Positions 17,401 through 24,559 of a stretch of 64,000 nucleotides of DNA are shown here, one piece after another. Source of the stretch: Cellulosilyticum lentocellum DSM 5427 (GTDB lineage Bacteria > Bacillota > Clostridia > Lachnospirales > Cellulosilyticaceae); contig NC_015275.1 of the NCBI RefSeq assembly GCF_000178835.2, positions 827,001 through 891,000 on the forward strand, read 5' to 3'. Under the pieces are notes generated by a model. It was not told the origin of the DNA and did not search any database. It worked only from the letters and a program-made list of their open reading frames with translations. A program made the position numbers and the translations under genes. The first letter of the stretch is position 1. Each line of letters opens with the position of its first letter.

Positions 17401-18064
17401 GGTGGGTTCTAAGCATTACGATCCATTTACTGGCTGTGAAAAGGATAAGGGAGAACAACTTGTTATTAGGAATCCATTTCTACCTGATTATAGGCAATTT
17501 GTACTACTGGCTCATAATGGTATTTATCTAGAAGATAAAAAAGGTGACTTACTTCCCAAATTCTTCTTTAATCCAGAGATTGCAGTAGATGATGAAGATC
17601 TTGATACAGAAGATCAAGGTATGAAAGGGTATAACCTAAGAAGTGAGCCTTTCTATAATAGGCTGTTACAAGATCCTGTAATAGGTAATGTGTTCACTTC
17701 AGATGAGCCGGATTTATCGGATATTTCAACCCCGATATTTTATGCAAATCCTGGAGACCCAATTACTATTAAGTTACTCATGCCAGCTGAGAAGCCAAGA
17801 GCAACTACATTCTATGTACATGGTCATGCAGTGCATTCAGAGAATACAAATATGAATTCACCTATCATAGGAGTAGATGGAGCCATTACAATTGGTGATA
17901 ACTATAGGAAAGACTTACTAGGAGGAGCTACAGCTGGAGTATGTCAAACAGGAGACTATATGTATCAATCTGCTAACATTACTTGGGATATAGAATCTGG
18001 TATGTGGGGGAATATGCATGTGGTTGAAGAAGGAGAAGAGGGATTAATTCCATTAGAGCAGTGA
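14432..18064 (+). CDS. Giant six-domain multicopper oxidase, MnxG-like
   Basis: This 1210-residue protein without a signal peptide is built of repeated cupredoxin domains (recurring IVYNKYGDVDPNG / GLFGAIVVEAPGS-type segments, at least six). Copper ligand motifs are present: ETHIFHLH (His281, 284, 286) and YHCHLYPHFAEGM (His334, Cys335, His336, His340, Met345) give a type 1 copper and half of the trinuclear site; THVHF (His528, 530) and FFHDH (His574, 576) give the other half. The length and architecture match MnxG, the Mn(II) oxidase on Bacillus spores (about 1217 residues), rather than three-domain laccases. It likely oxidises Mn(II), Fe(II) or Cu(I) using oxygen; the substrate is not determinable here. 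It is preceded by two small genes in an operon, as MnxG is by MnxE and MnxF. The lack of a signal peptide fits a spore-coat or exosporium location. Confidence 0.85.
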   Translation: MVRHFCISAIQVPIVYNKYGDVDPNGLMYVLDKNKDEVKKRIKECPGTYVDLVQPLVIRAHQGDIVEITFKNELCFSASMNVKGLPYEVQNTDGAFVGGNESSLAAPGKTICYRWYAQAQGAFHFSDLGNALSSEIGSNIHGLFGAIVVEAPGSTWTDPQSGCPLESGVFADIHHPFKPDFREFVTIFHDEAAVKNRFGETPIDPMTGFPEMTHSINYRAEPMRNKMQLIMEGVVCPDCEGEEVHHDSWVFGDPPPTVLPRCYKADPVRWYAIHGGVKETHIFHLHLQQWLSEPEVQESFLNDSRAFGPGETITFDILYGAGSLQKAYGDVIYHCHLYPHFAEGMWGIQRIHDVLEEGNRCYPDGTPVTRLMPLPDRPCPPKPTEKHPGFPFFIPGKVGCRSPVPPKGYDRDFPITDLECNALADNAELGALFVNPCPEGTSVRRYDIVGIQQNLVYNEANWHDPEGRFYVLKQDEEAVRNGTKKPEPLFIRAKAGECIEIHFTNKFPEKLGPNAFQIQINTLFASTHVHFVKFDVLSSDGANTGWNYFTGTAHEQTVVYRWYADVELKVCFFHDHLFANSVQLHGLFGGLIVESEGSRFLDTHTGKRMTAGTQAIIQNPFIPDFREFCLAVHDWAPVYDGKGKALNPPDEPGIMDDMGVIAFNYTNAPFDIRGGEPAHVFSSYVHGDPWTPLFEGYAGDPVRVRLIDGAHEESHAINFNRYEWHRDRTDVDSPLVAEQHIGISETFTFEFSLESLSGREDFDVLYYSSGMDDLWLGTWGITRVRGTLIPTLYPLKDRPLLHRRKEPMPYQTCCPPPKATSPGNPFPCGTKVNHFNVAAVQRPIIYNQFCDNDPYGMIFVLLEDVEKVLCGEKNPEPLILTINAGEGVELTLVNLMPKELDVPQFPEVPVQKCWPYSSRVSMNSQGAEYDVLGSDGATIGFNPDQTIGVGESITYRWYYPETATQAIVVDFGDSMNHRKHGLFGAISFAEVGSKHYDPFTGCEKDKGEQLVIRNPFLPDYRQFVLLAHNGIYLEDKKGDLLPKFFFNPEIAVDDEDLDTEDQGMKGYNLRSEPFYNRLLQDPVIGNVFTSDEPDLSDISTPIFYANPGDPITIKLLMPAEKPRATTFYVHGHAVHSENTNMNSPIIGVDGAITIGDNYRKDLLGGATAGVCQTGDYMYQSANITWDIESGMWGNMHVVEEGEEGLIPLEQ

Positions 18065-18139
18065 GTGTAGTTAAAGAGCGTAGATTAGTAATAGAATAAG
18101 CTACTATGATTAATTAGATATTGAGAATAGGAATAATAG

Positions 18140-18181
18140 AAAGTGGCTATAACCTAAAAAGTTATAGCTACTTTGCTTTTA
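18140..18181 (+). terminator. Terminator of the multicopper oxidase operon
   Basis: aagtggctataac (18141-18153) pairs with gttatagctactt (18161-18173), followed by tgctttt. It lies about 75 nt after the oxidase stop. Confidence 0.85.
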
Positions 18182-18297
18182 TAAAAGTCAATATAAAATC
18201 ACCGCAGGTAAAGTTAGAAAATAAAGAAAATTTTGCGTGTTATTTTGCAACGTAATATAGTATACTAGATGATATGATAAATAGATGGGGGATACAT

Positions 18298-18927
18298 ATG
18301 AAAAAGAAACATTTTATAGCAGTAGGAATTATTGCGCTGAGTTTATGTTTTTCATTAGGAGCAGCTACGGGGATTAAAATTCAAGCAGAGTTAATGAATC
18401 AAAAGATGAATATTAACGGGAAGGAACAGGTTAAGGAAACAATTAGTTACAAGGGGAAGACTTATGTGCCATTAAGAGATTTAGGCAATATGCTTAATGT
18501 ACCAGTTGATTACAAAAATGGTATAGTATATGTGGGAAAAGAAGAATTAGTTGATGAGTGGATAGAAGTAGATGATGAAGACGGATTAGAATATACAACC
18601 ATGTGGGAAAACAAAAAGCTTAATGCAATTTGTCTTACGACAATAGGTGAGGTTTATCCTGATGCCCCTTTGACAGCTAAGGGTCAACTAGAGGCATTGA
18701 TTGTAAATGAGAATGATAAAGGTTCTATGAAAATAAATAAAAGTAGTATTGAAAAGATAGGCGATAAAGAAATTATATATATAGAGGCTGAGATAAGTGA
18801 TACGCCAATTATAGCAGGTTATCAGGTTTATGATAGCGGGAGTGTGTATACTGTAATTATGTTAAAGCAAGATGACAGTAACCCTAGTGGTTTAAAGGAT
18901 GAATTAATGCGTATTTTAGGTGATTAA
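18298..18927 (+). CDS. Exported copper-amine-oxidase-N (stalk) domain protein
   Basis: The 209-residue protein starts at ATG 18298 (gatgggggatacat before it); an in-frame ATG at 18274 lacks a ribosome binding site. A signal peptide (KKKHFIAVGIIALSLCFSLG) is followed by one PF07833-type repeat (NINGKEQVKETISYKGKTYV, PLRDLGNMLNVPVDY), a small module common in secreted clostridial and Paenibacillus proteins. The rest (about 90-209) is an alpha/beta region with no recognised family (ICLTTIGEVYPDAPLTAKGQ). The function is unknown, probably cell-envelope. A double hairpin terminator follows directly. Confidence 0.75.
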   Translation: MKKKHFIAVGIIALSLCFSLGAATGIKIQAELMNQKMNINGKEQVKETISYKGKTYVPLRDLGNMLNVPVDYKNGIVYVGKEELVDEWIEVDDEDGLEYTTMWENKKLNAICLTTIGEVYPDAPLTAKGQLEALIVNENDKGSMKINKSSIEKIGDKEIIYIEAEISDTPIIAGYQVYDSGSVYTVIMLKQDDSNPSGLKDELMRILGD

Positions 18928-18931
18928 ATGG

Positions 18932-19015
18932 GCATGGGAAATTAGTAATTATTAATTTCCCATGCGTAAAAGCACTATATGACTACGGTTTCATGTGAGT
19001 CATATAGTGTTTTTA
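18932..19015 (+). terminator. Double terminator, repeat copy 2
   Basis: A 13-bp perfect hairpin gcatgggaaatta / taatttcccatgc (18932-18965) is followed by agcactatatgact / agtcatatagtg (18971-19010) and ttttt. The second hairpin is a near-copy of the one at 12799-12839, including the tacg loop start and the trailing ttatta. Confidence 0.85.
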
Positions 19016-19181
19016 ATTTATTAAGAGACTCTGTTCTTTTTTATAAGACATTTATGCATGACGTGGCAGACCCTTTGTAGGAGCTCAAAATAACAAACCA
19101 AAGTAAGAGGTTGATAAAATATGCTATAATAGAAGTAAGTAAATCAAGTTTGTGGTTCTTTATTATATCGGAGGAAAAACA

Positions 19182-19940
19182 ATGTTTAATGAAAACAAAG
19201 CTAATAAACAAAATGCTAATAAATCAAATAGCAGAGGTAACCAAGGTGGTAACTTTAAAAATAAGCAAACAGGTGTGAAGAAACCACCAATGAAGAAAAA
19301 AGCTGAGCCTGGCATTAACTACAAAAATGCAGATAAAACTAATAAGAATTTTATGTATAAGGATTTAAGAAGAAGCCATTGTTATGATTGCGACTTCTCA
19401 GGTTCTAATTTTGACTTTACTAGTTTTAGAGGAGCTCACTTTAAATCTTGTAATTTCTATGGTGCGTCTTTTAAAGCAGCAGAGTTTGTAGGCAGTAATT
19501 TAAAGAAAAGCCGTTTTAAAAAAGCGAGATTTGAAGATGTGGTATTTGAAGGAGCTAATCTAGATGGCGTAGACTTCGCAGGTGCTGTGTTTAAAAATGT
19601 TATATTTGTAGGCACAGATGTGACTAAAGCTAAGAACTTAAATACGATTAGCGTTAATATTAAAATCTATGAAGTAGCACCAACTATAGAAATAAGTGAA
19701 CCTTTAAAAGCAGCAGTAGCACTAGCTATGGAGAATAAACATGTAAAAGCTTCTAGAGTATTAGATACCAAAGAAGGCACCATCAATACCATTAGCATGA
19801 TGAGGCTTCTAGAACAATTTGAAGAAACAACATTAATTAAAGGTTTAACACTTATGAAAGGCAAAATTGACAATGATTTTTGCACTTTAAGTTATCTCAT
19901 AAAATTCCTTGCAAAGCATGAAGCAGAGGGGTTGATATAG
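19182..19940 (+). CDS. Pentapeptide-repeat protein
   Basis: The 252-residue protein starts at ATG 19182 with ggagg at 19170-19174; an in-frame GTG at 19152 lacks a ribosome binding site. The N-terminus is a basic, Asn/Lys-rich disordered tail (about 1-45). Residues about 55-150 form pentapeptide repeats of the A(D/N)LXX class (DFSGSNFDFTSFRGAHFKSC, FEGANLDGVDFAGAVF), which fold into a right-handed quadrilateral helix. The C-terminal 90 residues are helical (AAVALAMENKHVKASRVLD). Family members mimic DNA or act as scaffolds; no specific role can be assigned. It appears monocistronic. Confidence 0.85.
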   Translation: MFNENKANKQNANKSNSRGNQGGNFKNKQTGVKKPPMKKKAEPGINYKNADKTNKNFMYKDLRRSHCYDCDFSGSNFDFTSFRGAHFKSCNFYGASFKAAEFVGSNLKKSRFKKARFEDVVFEGANLDGVDFAGAVFKNVIFVGTDVTKAKNLNTISVNIKIYEVAPTIEISEPLKAAVALAMENKHVKASRVLDTKEGTINTISMMRLLEQFEETTLIKGLTLMKGKIDNDFCTLSYLIKFLAKHEAEGLI

Positions 19941-19961
19941 AGATAAAAGGCATAAAATAAG

Positions 19962-20050
19962 GTTTCCTAAACCGTGCACCGTAAGAAATCATTCTATAAG
20001 GTACAAGTACATGAGACTCGTAAGTTATTGATTATCAATAGCTTATGAGT
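19962..20050 (+). repeat. Dispersed repeat, left copy (contains terminator-like hairpin)
   Basis: gtttcctaaaccgtg (19962-19976) and actcgtaagttattgattat (20016-20035) recur with the same 55-nt spacing at 21654-21737, on the other side of the MFS gene. The 3' part forms actcgtaagttattga / tcaatagcttatgagt (20016-20050) followed by ttttg, so this copy also serves as the terminator of the pentapeptide-repeat gene. Confidence 0.6.
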
Positions 20051-20326
20051 TTTTGTTTGTTGTAAGAAAGTAGTGAGCATTTTCAAGTAGTATTAAGTGA
20101 TTTCAATGAGCCGTCGTTACTACGACGTCGCCAAGGTGGCGTGAAGGTCGGTTTAAAGGTAAGTAAAAATATAAGAAATGAATAACTTATTGTTGGTATG
20201 ACATCACAAGTCCTCTGTGAACGTGATTCTAAAGAAGATGATTATAAAGAGGCATATAACATATTGAATTGGTAATACTGCATATTATACTAGTGGCATA
20301 TGTTACAAAAGAAAGAAGTAGATTAG
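20051..20326. other. Intergenic region with GC-rich island
   Basis: A locally GC-rich segment (20105-20155, with gacgtcgccaaggtggcg) contains cgtcgt / acgacg and cgcc / ggcg pairs. The 12-mer tactacgacgtc is also found at 27366-27377. No gene is seen; the promoter of the MFS gene probably lies after 20200. Confidence 0.4.
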
Positions 20327-21562
20327 ATGGCAAAAAAAACTCTAAATAAAGGAAGATATTTTATAGTATTTGTTTGTTTCTTAATAGGAGCAATACCGTA
20401 TTGTATATCACAAAATTTACAACCACAAATGCAGGTGCCAGTCTCACACTCAGGAGTTATTTCTGAGGTGGGATTTACAATGATATATTTAACAGGAACA
20501 ATTCCAATATTATTTAATGGAGTTACTGCAAAAATATACGATAAATTAAAGATAAAATATATCTATGTTATAGGGTTAATTTTATCTGCGATTGGATTTG
20601 GCTCATTTGGAATTGCCCAAAATGTGATTATGTTTAATATAAGTGCAATGATTACACAATTAGGTGCAGTATTGGTTGTAGGTTTATCATTACCTGTTAT
20701 TATCGGTAGATGGTTTCCAGATAACGGGAGAGGTACTGCACTAGGCATAGCTTTATCAGGAGGATCTGTTGGAAATATATTCTTTCAACCATTGGTAGTT
20801 AATTTGTTAGCTCAATATGGATGGCGAAAAACATATATTATATTAGGAATAGTGATAGCTATTATAGGGGTACCAATTGCATTATTATTTATAAGAGACC
20901 CTAAAAAAGATGAAATCAATGTAGAACATGTTAATAGTAAAAATAAGACTCAAAAAATAAAATTTGAAGGTTTGTCAAATGATGAACTTCTAAAAAATAA
21001 ACATTTTATAATATTTTGTATTGCATCATTACTTATATGTTTTGCAAGTGTTGCATTAGCGACACAGTCTATTCCAGTTTTAACTATTAAAGGACTTACA
21101 GATACACAAATTGGTTTAGCAGGTTCAGTATATGGAATTACTTGTTTAATTGGGAATATTGGAGGAGGAAAGCTATTAGATAAATTAGGTACTTTCAAAG
21201 CTATGATTATATCCTTTATAGGTGTAACAATTGGTTTATTAATTATGATTTTTATGCCAAATGGCAGTCTGATAGGGTTTGGTATTCCATTGTTTGCTGG
21301 TTTGGTCATATTTACATTAACATCTGCACCAGCATTTACTCCTGTAGATGTATTTGGAACTAGAGATAGCACTAAAAAGTTTGCATTAGTCGGCATATTT
21401 TATGCTTTGGGTAGTGCATTATCACCTTTATTATTTACAATTTTATCTAATAAAATAAGCGTACCAATAGCAGCAGTTGTATTTTTAGTAGTAGGATTAA
21501 TAGGGTATATATTAATTGGATATGCAATAATAGAATATAGAAAATCAGTTAATGTAGAATGA
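20327..21562 (+). CDS. MFS transporter
   Basis: This 411-residue protein has twelve hydrophobic segments and a central charged cytoplasmic loop (about 190-230, RDPKKDEINVEHVNSKNKTQ). Segment 4-5 features (LPVIIGRWFPDNGRGTALGI, SGGSVGNIFFQPL) are typical of major facilitator superfamily carriers, in the monocarboxylate/oxalate-formate-like group. It probably moves a small solute by proton coupling; the substrate is unknown. The gene is visibly AT-richer, with long runs of ATA/TTA codons, than its neighbours, and it is flanked by two copies of a diverged repeat. The ribosome binding site is weak (gaaagaagtag). Confidence 0.85.
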   Translation: MAKKTLNKGRYFIVFVCFLIGAIPYCISQNLQPQMQVPVSHSGVISEVGFTMIYLTGTIPILFNGVTAKIYDKLKIKYIYVIGLILSAIGFGSFGIAQNVIMFNISAMITQLGAVLVVGLSLPVIIGRWFPDNGRGTALGIALSGGSVGNIFFQPLVVNLLAQYGWRKTYIILGIVIAIIGVPIALLFIRDPKKDEINVEHVNSKNKTQKIKFEGLSNDELLKNKHFIIFCIASLLICFASVALATQSIPVLTIKGLTDTQIGLAGSVYGITCLIGNIGGGKLLDKLGTFKAMIISFIGVTIGLLIMIFMPNGSLIGFGIPLFAGLVIFTLTSAPAFTPVDVFGTRDSTKKFALVGIFYALGSALSPLLFTILSNKISVPIAAVVFLVVGLIGYILIGYAIIEYRKSVNVE

Positions 21563-21653
21563 GAATAAAAAATTAAAAGCTAAAGGGCTATATACAATGG
21601 TAATCAAGGGGTGTAGCTTTTTGATTATTGAATTAAATATGACAATTCTATAG

Positions 21654-21737
21654 TTTTCCTAAACCATGGGTCATATATCTAAATATTATTAGGAAAAAGG
21701 AGATAATACTCATAAGTTATTGAGTATCGATGACTTA
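21654..21737 (+). repeat. Dispersed repeat, right copy
   Basis: ttttcctaaaccatg (21654-21668) and actcataagttattgagtat (21708-21727) match the left copy at 19962-20044 with identical internal spacing. The copies lie about 1692 bp apart, in direct orientation around the MFS gene. Confidence 0.55.
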
Positions 21738-22109
21738 CCATTTCTTACTTTAAAGTAAATACCCCCCTAGTTTTACTGGGGGGAATTAAAAAATACTTTA
21801 GTATATAGAGAACTATGAGCTGATATAGCTCAAATACTAAGAAAATATGTAATGAAAAAAAGAGGAAGCCATTGAAGCTGAAGCCTGTCCAGATCATATA
21901 TATATATGTTAGTAAGTATGCCCCTTACTTAAGCGTATGACAGTTTATAGAGTTTCTCAAGAGTAAGAGTGCCTTGATGATATTAGACAGACATGCAAAC
22001 TTAAAATATAAGTATGGAAAAAGAAACTTTCAGGGAATCAGCAAGTATTTTTCCATTCTAGGGGAAGAGCAAACCAACAGTTCACTGGTGATTTTGATTA
22101 CTTACTATT
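21738..22109. other. Intergenic region with C/G-rich inverted repeat
   Basis: An inverted repeat cccccc / gggggg with loop tagttttact (about 21763-21784) may terminate transcription from either side. A short (ta)n run lies near 21896-21908. A 35-codon open stretch near 22012-22118 is not convincing as a gene. Confidence 0.4.
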
Positions 22110-23366
22110 TTACTTAAAGTAACCTACCACACGTTCTAACTCTGTTGCTACATTGTTAAGCGAATCACTTAATGTACTAAATTGTTCAATCGTTGTATGT
22201 ATCTCTTCTATACCTGTACAAACTTGTTCCACACTTGTAACGTTTTCTTGTGCTACTGCAGAAACATTTTGTATTGCATTGATAACTTTTTCCCTTGTGC
22301 TATCCAGATTAATAACCTTAGTCTCGATATTTTGAATACCTGTTATTGACTGCTCAATACCATTACTTACTTCATAAAACTGCTTCTTTGTCTCATCTAA
22401 TTTATTTTCCTGCTCATTTACAATTTCTTTAACTTCCTGCATGATATCCACAGTCTTACTAGAATCCTCAATAACCTGAGTAATAACTTCTTCTATGATT
22501 TGTGTGGATTCTTTAGATTGCTCTGCCAAATTTCTGATTTCATTCGCTACAACTGCAAATCCTCTACCTTGCTCACCTGCTCTAGCTGCTTCAATACTTG
22601 CATTTAAAGAGAGTAGATTGGTTTGCTCAGCAATAGTGGTAATCATAGCTACTGCTTGTTTAATTTGCTGTACAGACTGGTTGGTTGTATCTGTTTGAAC
22701 TCCTATGCGTTCTACTGCATTGGTTGTCTTTGTATTAGATTCATTTAATTGATTCATCATTTCACGTGTACTCAGTTGTGTATTTTTCATATACGCTACT
22801 ATTTCATTCAATGTCTTTACATACTCAACTACATTCTCAATGGATGTTCCCATTTCCATAATGAGTTTTGAAAGCTCCTGAGTATCTTCAGCCTGCGACA
22901 TTGTTCCTTCTGAAATAGTATTAATTGCTATATAGAGTTCATCACTTGCCGCATTAATTTGCTGTGATTTAGTTGTCAACTCCATTGCAGAAGTTACAAT
23001 GACATTAGTAGATGTATTTATATCCTTAGAGAAATTTCTTAATGAACTACATAGATTTCCTACTGCCTTTTCAATTCCTCCGCTTTCATCTTTTCGTTTC
23101 ATGATACTTTGACTAATTTTAATTTGAAGATTCCCCTCAGATAATAGTGCTAAATTCTTTACGGCATTTTTTAATGTCCCTATAATTGAGTTAAGTTCTA
23201 ACAATGTACAAACAATCGTTATTACCGTGAGAAAAAATGCCATAATTAATGCACTCCTATTATCAATCAAATTGAATGCATTGCTTACCTGTACTAATAA
23301 CAGGCATACGACGGGGACCATTACCATCAATAAGATCTTACTTCTTAAATCTAAATTATTTTTCAT
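22110..23366 (-). CDS. Methyl-accepting chemotaxis-like protein without extracellular sensory domain
   Basis: The 418-residue start is at the ATG ending at 23366, preceded by ggaggcaggagag; an upstream in-frame GTG is not favoured. Two closely spaced transmembrane helices (about 8-30 and 38-58) leave almost no external loop. A HAMP-like segment and a long coiled-coil signalling domain follow, with the hairpin tip motif [20 protein letters not shown] and [18 protein letters not shown]. It should talk to CheA/CheW. Without an external ligand domain it may sense membrane state or an intracellular or protein partner. It is monocistronic, convergent with the MFS gene. Confidence 0.88.
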   Translation of the reverse strand: MKNNLDLRSKILLMVMVPVVCLLLVQVSNAFNLIDNRSALIMAFFLTVITIVCTLLELNSIIGTLKNAVKNLALLSEGNLQIKISQSIMKRKDESGGIEKAVGNLCSSLRNFSKDINTSTNVIVTSAMELTTKSQQINAASDELYIAINTISEGTMSQAEDTQELSKLIMEMGTSIENVVEYVKTLNEIVAYMKNTQLSTREMMNQLNESNTKTTNAVERIGVQTDTTNQSVQQIKQAVAMITTIAEQTNLLSLNASIEAARAGEQGRGFAVVANEIRNLAEQSKESTQIIEEVITQVIEDSSKTVDIMQEVKEIVNEQENKLDETKKQFYEVSNGIEQSITGIQNIETKVINLDSTREKVINAIQNVSAVAQENVTSVEQVCTGIEEIHTTIEQFSTLSDSLNNVATELERVVGYFK

Positions 23367-23632
23367 CTCTCCTGCCTCCATGTTTGTATCTTTTGAGTAT
23401 ACTTTTGTCACAAGTTTAAATAACCTGTAATATATTTTATATTATAATTTATCACAAAATAATTATCAACTAAACAAAAAATTCGTTATTTTTGCACAAA
23501 AAGGGGTGTCGTACAATTAGTCGATTTAATTAATTAGGGGGAGTCCTACTTTTTTGTGAATAATAAGGCAGGATATTATAGAATTAACTGGTTTTAAAGG
23601 ATTGTAGGACTTTTGGATTTGTAATCATTATA
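23367..23632. other. Intergenic region between convergently spaced minus-strand genes
   Basis: AT-rich. agtcctac (about 23544-23551) and gtaggact (about 23603-23610) form a long-range inverted repeat. Promoter elements for the chemoreceptor are likely near 23400-23460 on the minus strand. No gene is seen. Confidence 0.35.
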
Positions 23633-24415
23633 CTAAGTATGGAGCTTGCGATATTCACTAGGCGTATAAGTTGTAACCGATTTAAACTGCCTCATAAAGT
23701 GGACATCATTTTCATAACCACAATTTTCAGCAATAGATTTAATCGGTATATCAATGAGGGTGAGATAGTGTTTGGCATATTCAATGCGTGCATTAATAAT
23801 ATCCTTTAAACAGGAAATATTAAACTGTTTTTTATACAGCTTTTGAAAATAGTAGGGGCTTAGATTAATCTCGTGAGCAAGGCCTTCCACTGTCCATTTT
23901 TCATAAGGACGACTATAGATTTTGCTTCTAAGAAGGACGAGCTGATTAATATGTAAAGATGTTAGAGGCTCATAGTAAGTCTGATAAGCTTCTGAAATCT
24001 TAATGAAAAACAGTGAGAGATAGTGATCTAGGCTCTGATTATGAAAATAAGGTTTTGTATAGTACTCACAGGTCATATGCTTGATAAGTAAAGAAAAGAA
24101 AGGTGAATGATGGAGCGAAATAGGAGTCTCAAAAGGAATTTGCAAAGACTCAAAGAAATCAGATTCATCATCCTCTAGGGTAAAGTGAAACCAATCATTA
24201 GAAAAAGGCTCCATATAAGCTTTGTAATACTGAGGCGTACCTTGTTGATATAAGAAAAAGGTATTTGGTGGTAGAACGACAGGTTGGTTATTTAAAAGAA
24301 AGAGACCATGACTTTTAAGAAGCAGAGCTAAGTAGTCTCCAGAACCATGAGGACGTTGAATCTCAAAATCCATATCATGAGTATGATTGTGTCCAATGTA
24401 CGTAATTTTCATCAT
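23633..24415 (-). CDS. AraC-family transcriptional regulator
   Basis: This 260-residue protein has an N-terminal cupin-like effector domain (PHGSGDYLALLLKSHGLFLL, PPNTFFLYQQGTPQYYKAY) and a C-terminal double helix-turn-helix (about 165-258; KWTVEGLAHEINLSPYYFQK, SIAENCGYENDVHFMRQFK). The minus-strand start region reads aaggaggttttATGATG; the second ATG (24412) has the better spacing. It is divergent from the GH9 endoglucanase gene across about 145 bp and so probably regulates it in response to a sugar. That link is inferred from position. Confidence 0.88.
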   Translation of the reverse strand: MMKITYIGHNHTHDMDFEIQRPHGSGDYLALLLKSHGLFLLNNQPVVLPPNTFFLYQQGTPQYYKAYMEPFSNDWFHFTLEDDESDFFESLQIPFETPISLHHSPFFSLLIKHMTCEYYTKPYFHNQSLDHYLSLFFIKISEAYQTYYEPLTSLHINQLVLLRSKIYSRPYEKWTVEGLAHEINLSPYYFQKLYKKQFNISCLKDIINARIEYAKHYLTLIDIPIKSIAENCGYENDVHFMRQFKSVTTYTPSEYRKLHT

Positions 24416-24559
24416 AAAACCTCCTTAAACAACATGATTTATCAGTTAAATACCATGATACATCATTTTAAAAATTATTTTTAATTGTTAGAATAAGATG
24501 AACTATATGTATACATATAATGCAAGTGGAAGTAATGAACTCAATGAAAAGGAGAGGAT

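Noticed and set aside
22012-22118. 35-codon open stretch between MFS and chemoreceptor genes
   Set aside because: No start with ribosome binding site, overlaps the end of the minus-strand gene, and no recognisable family.
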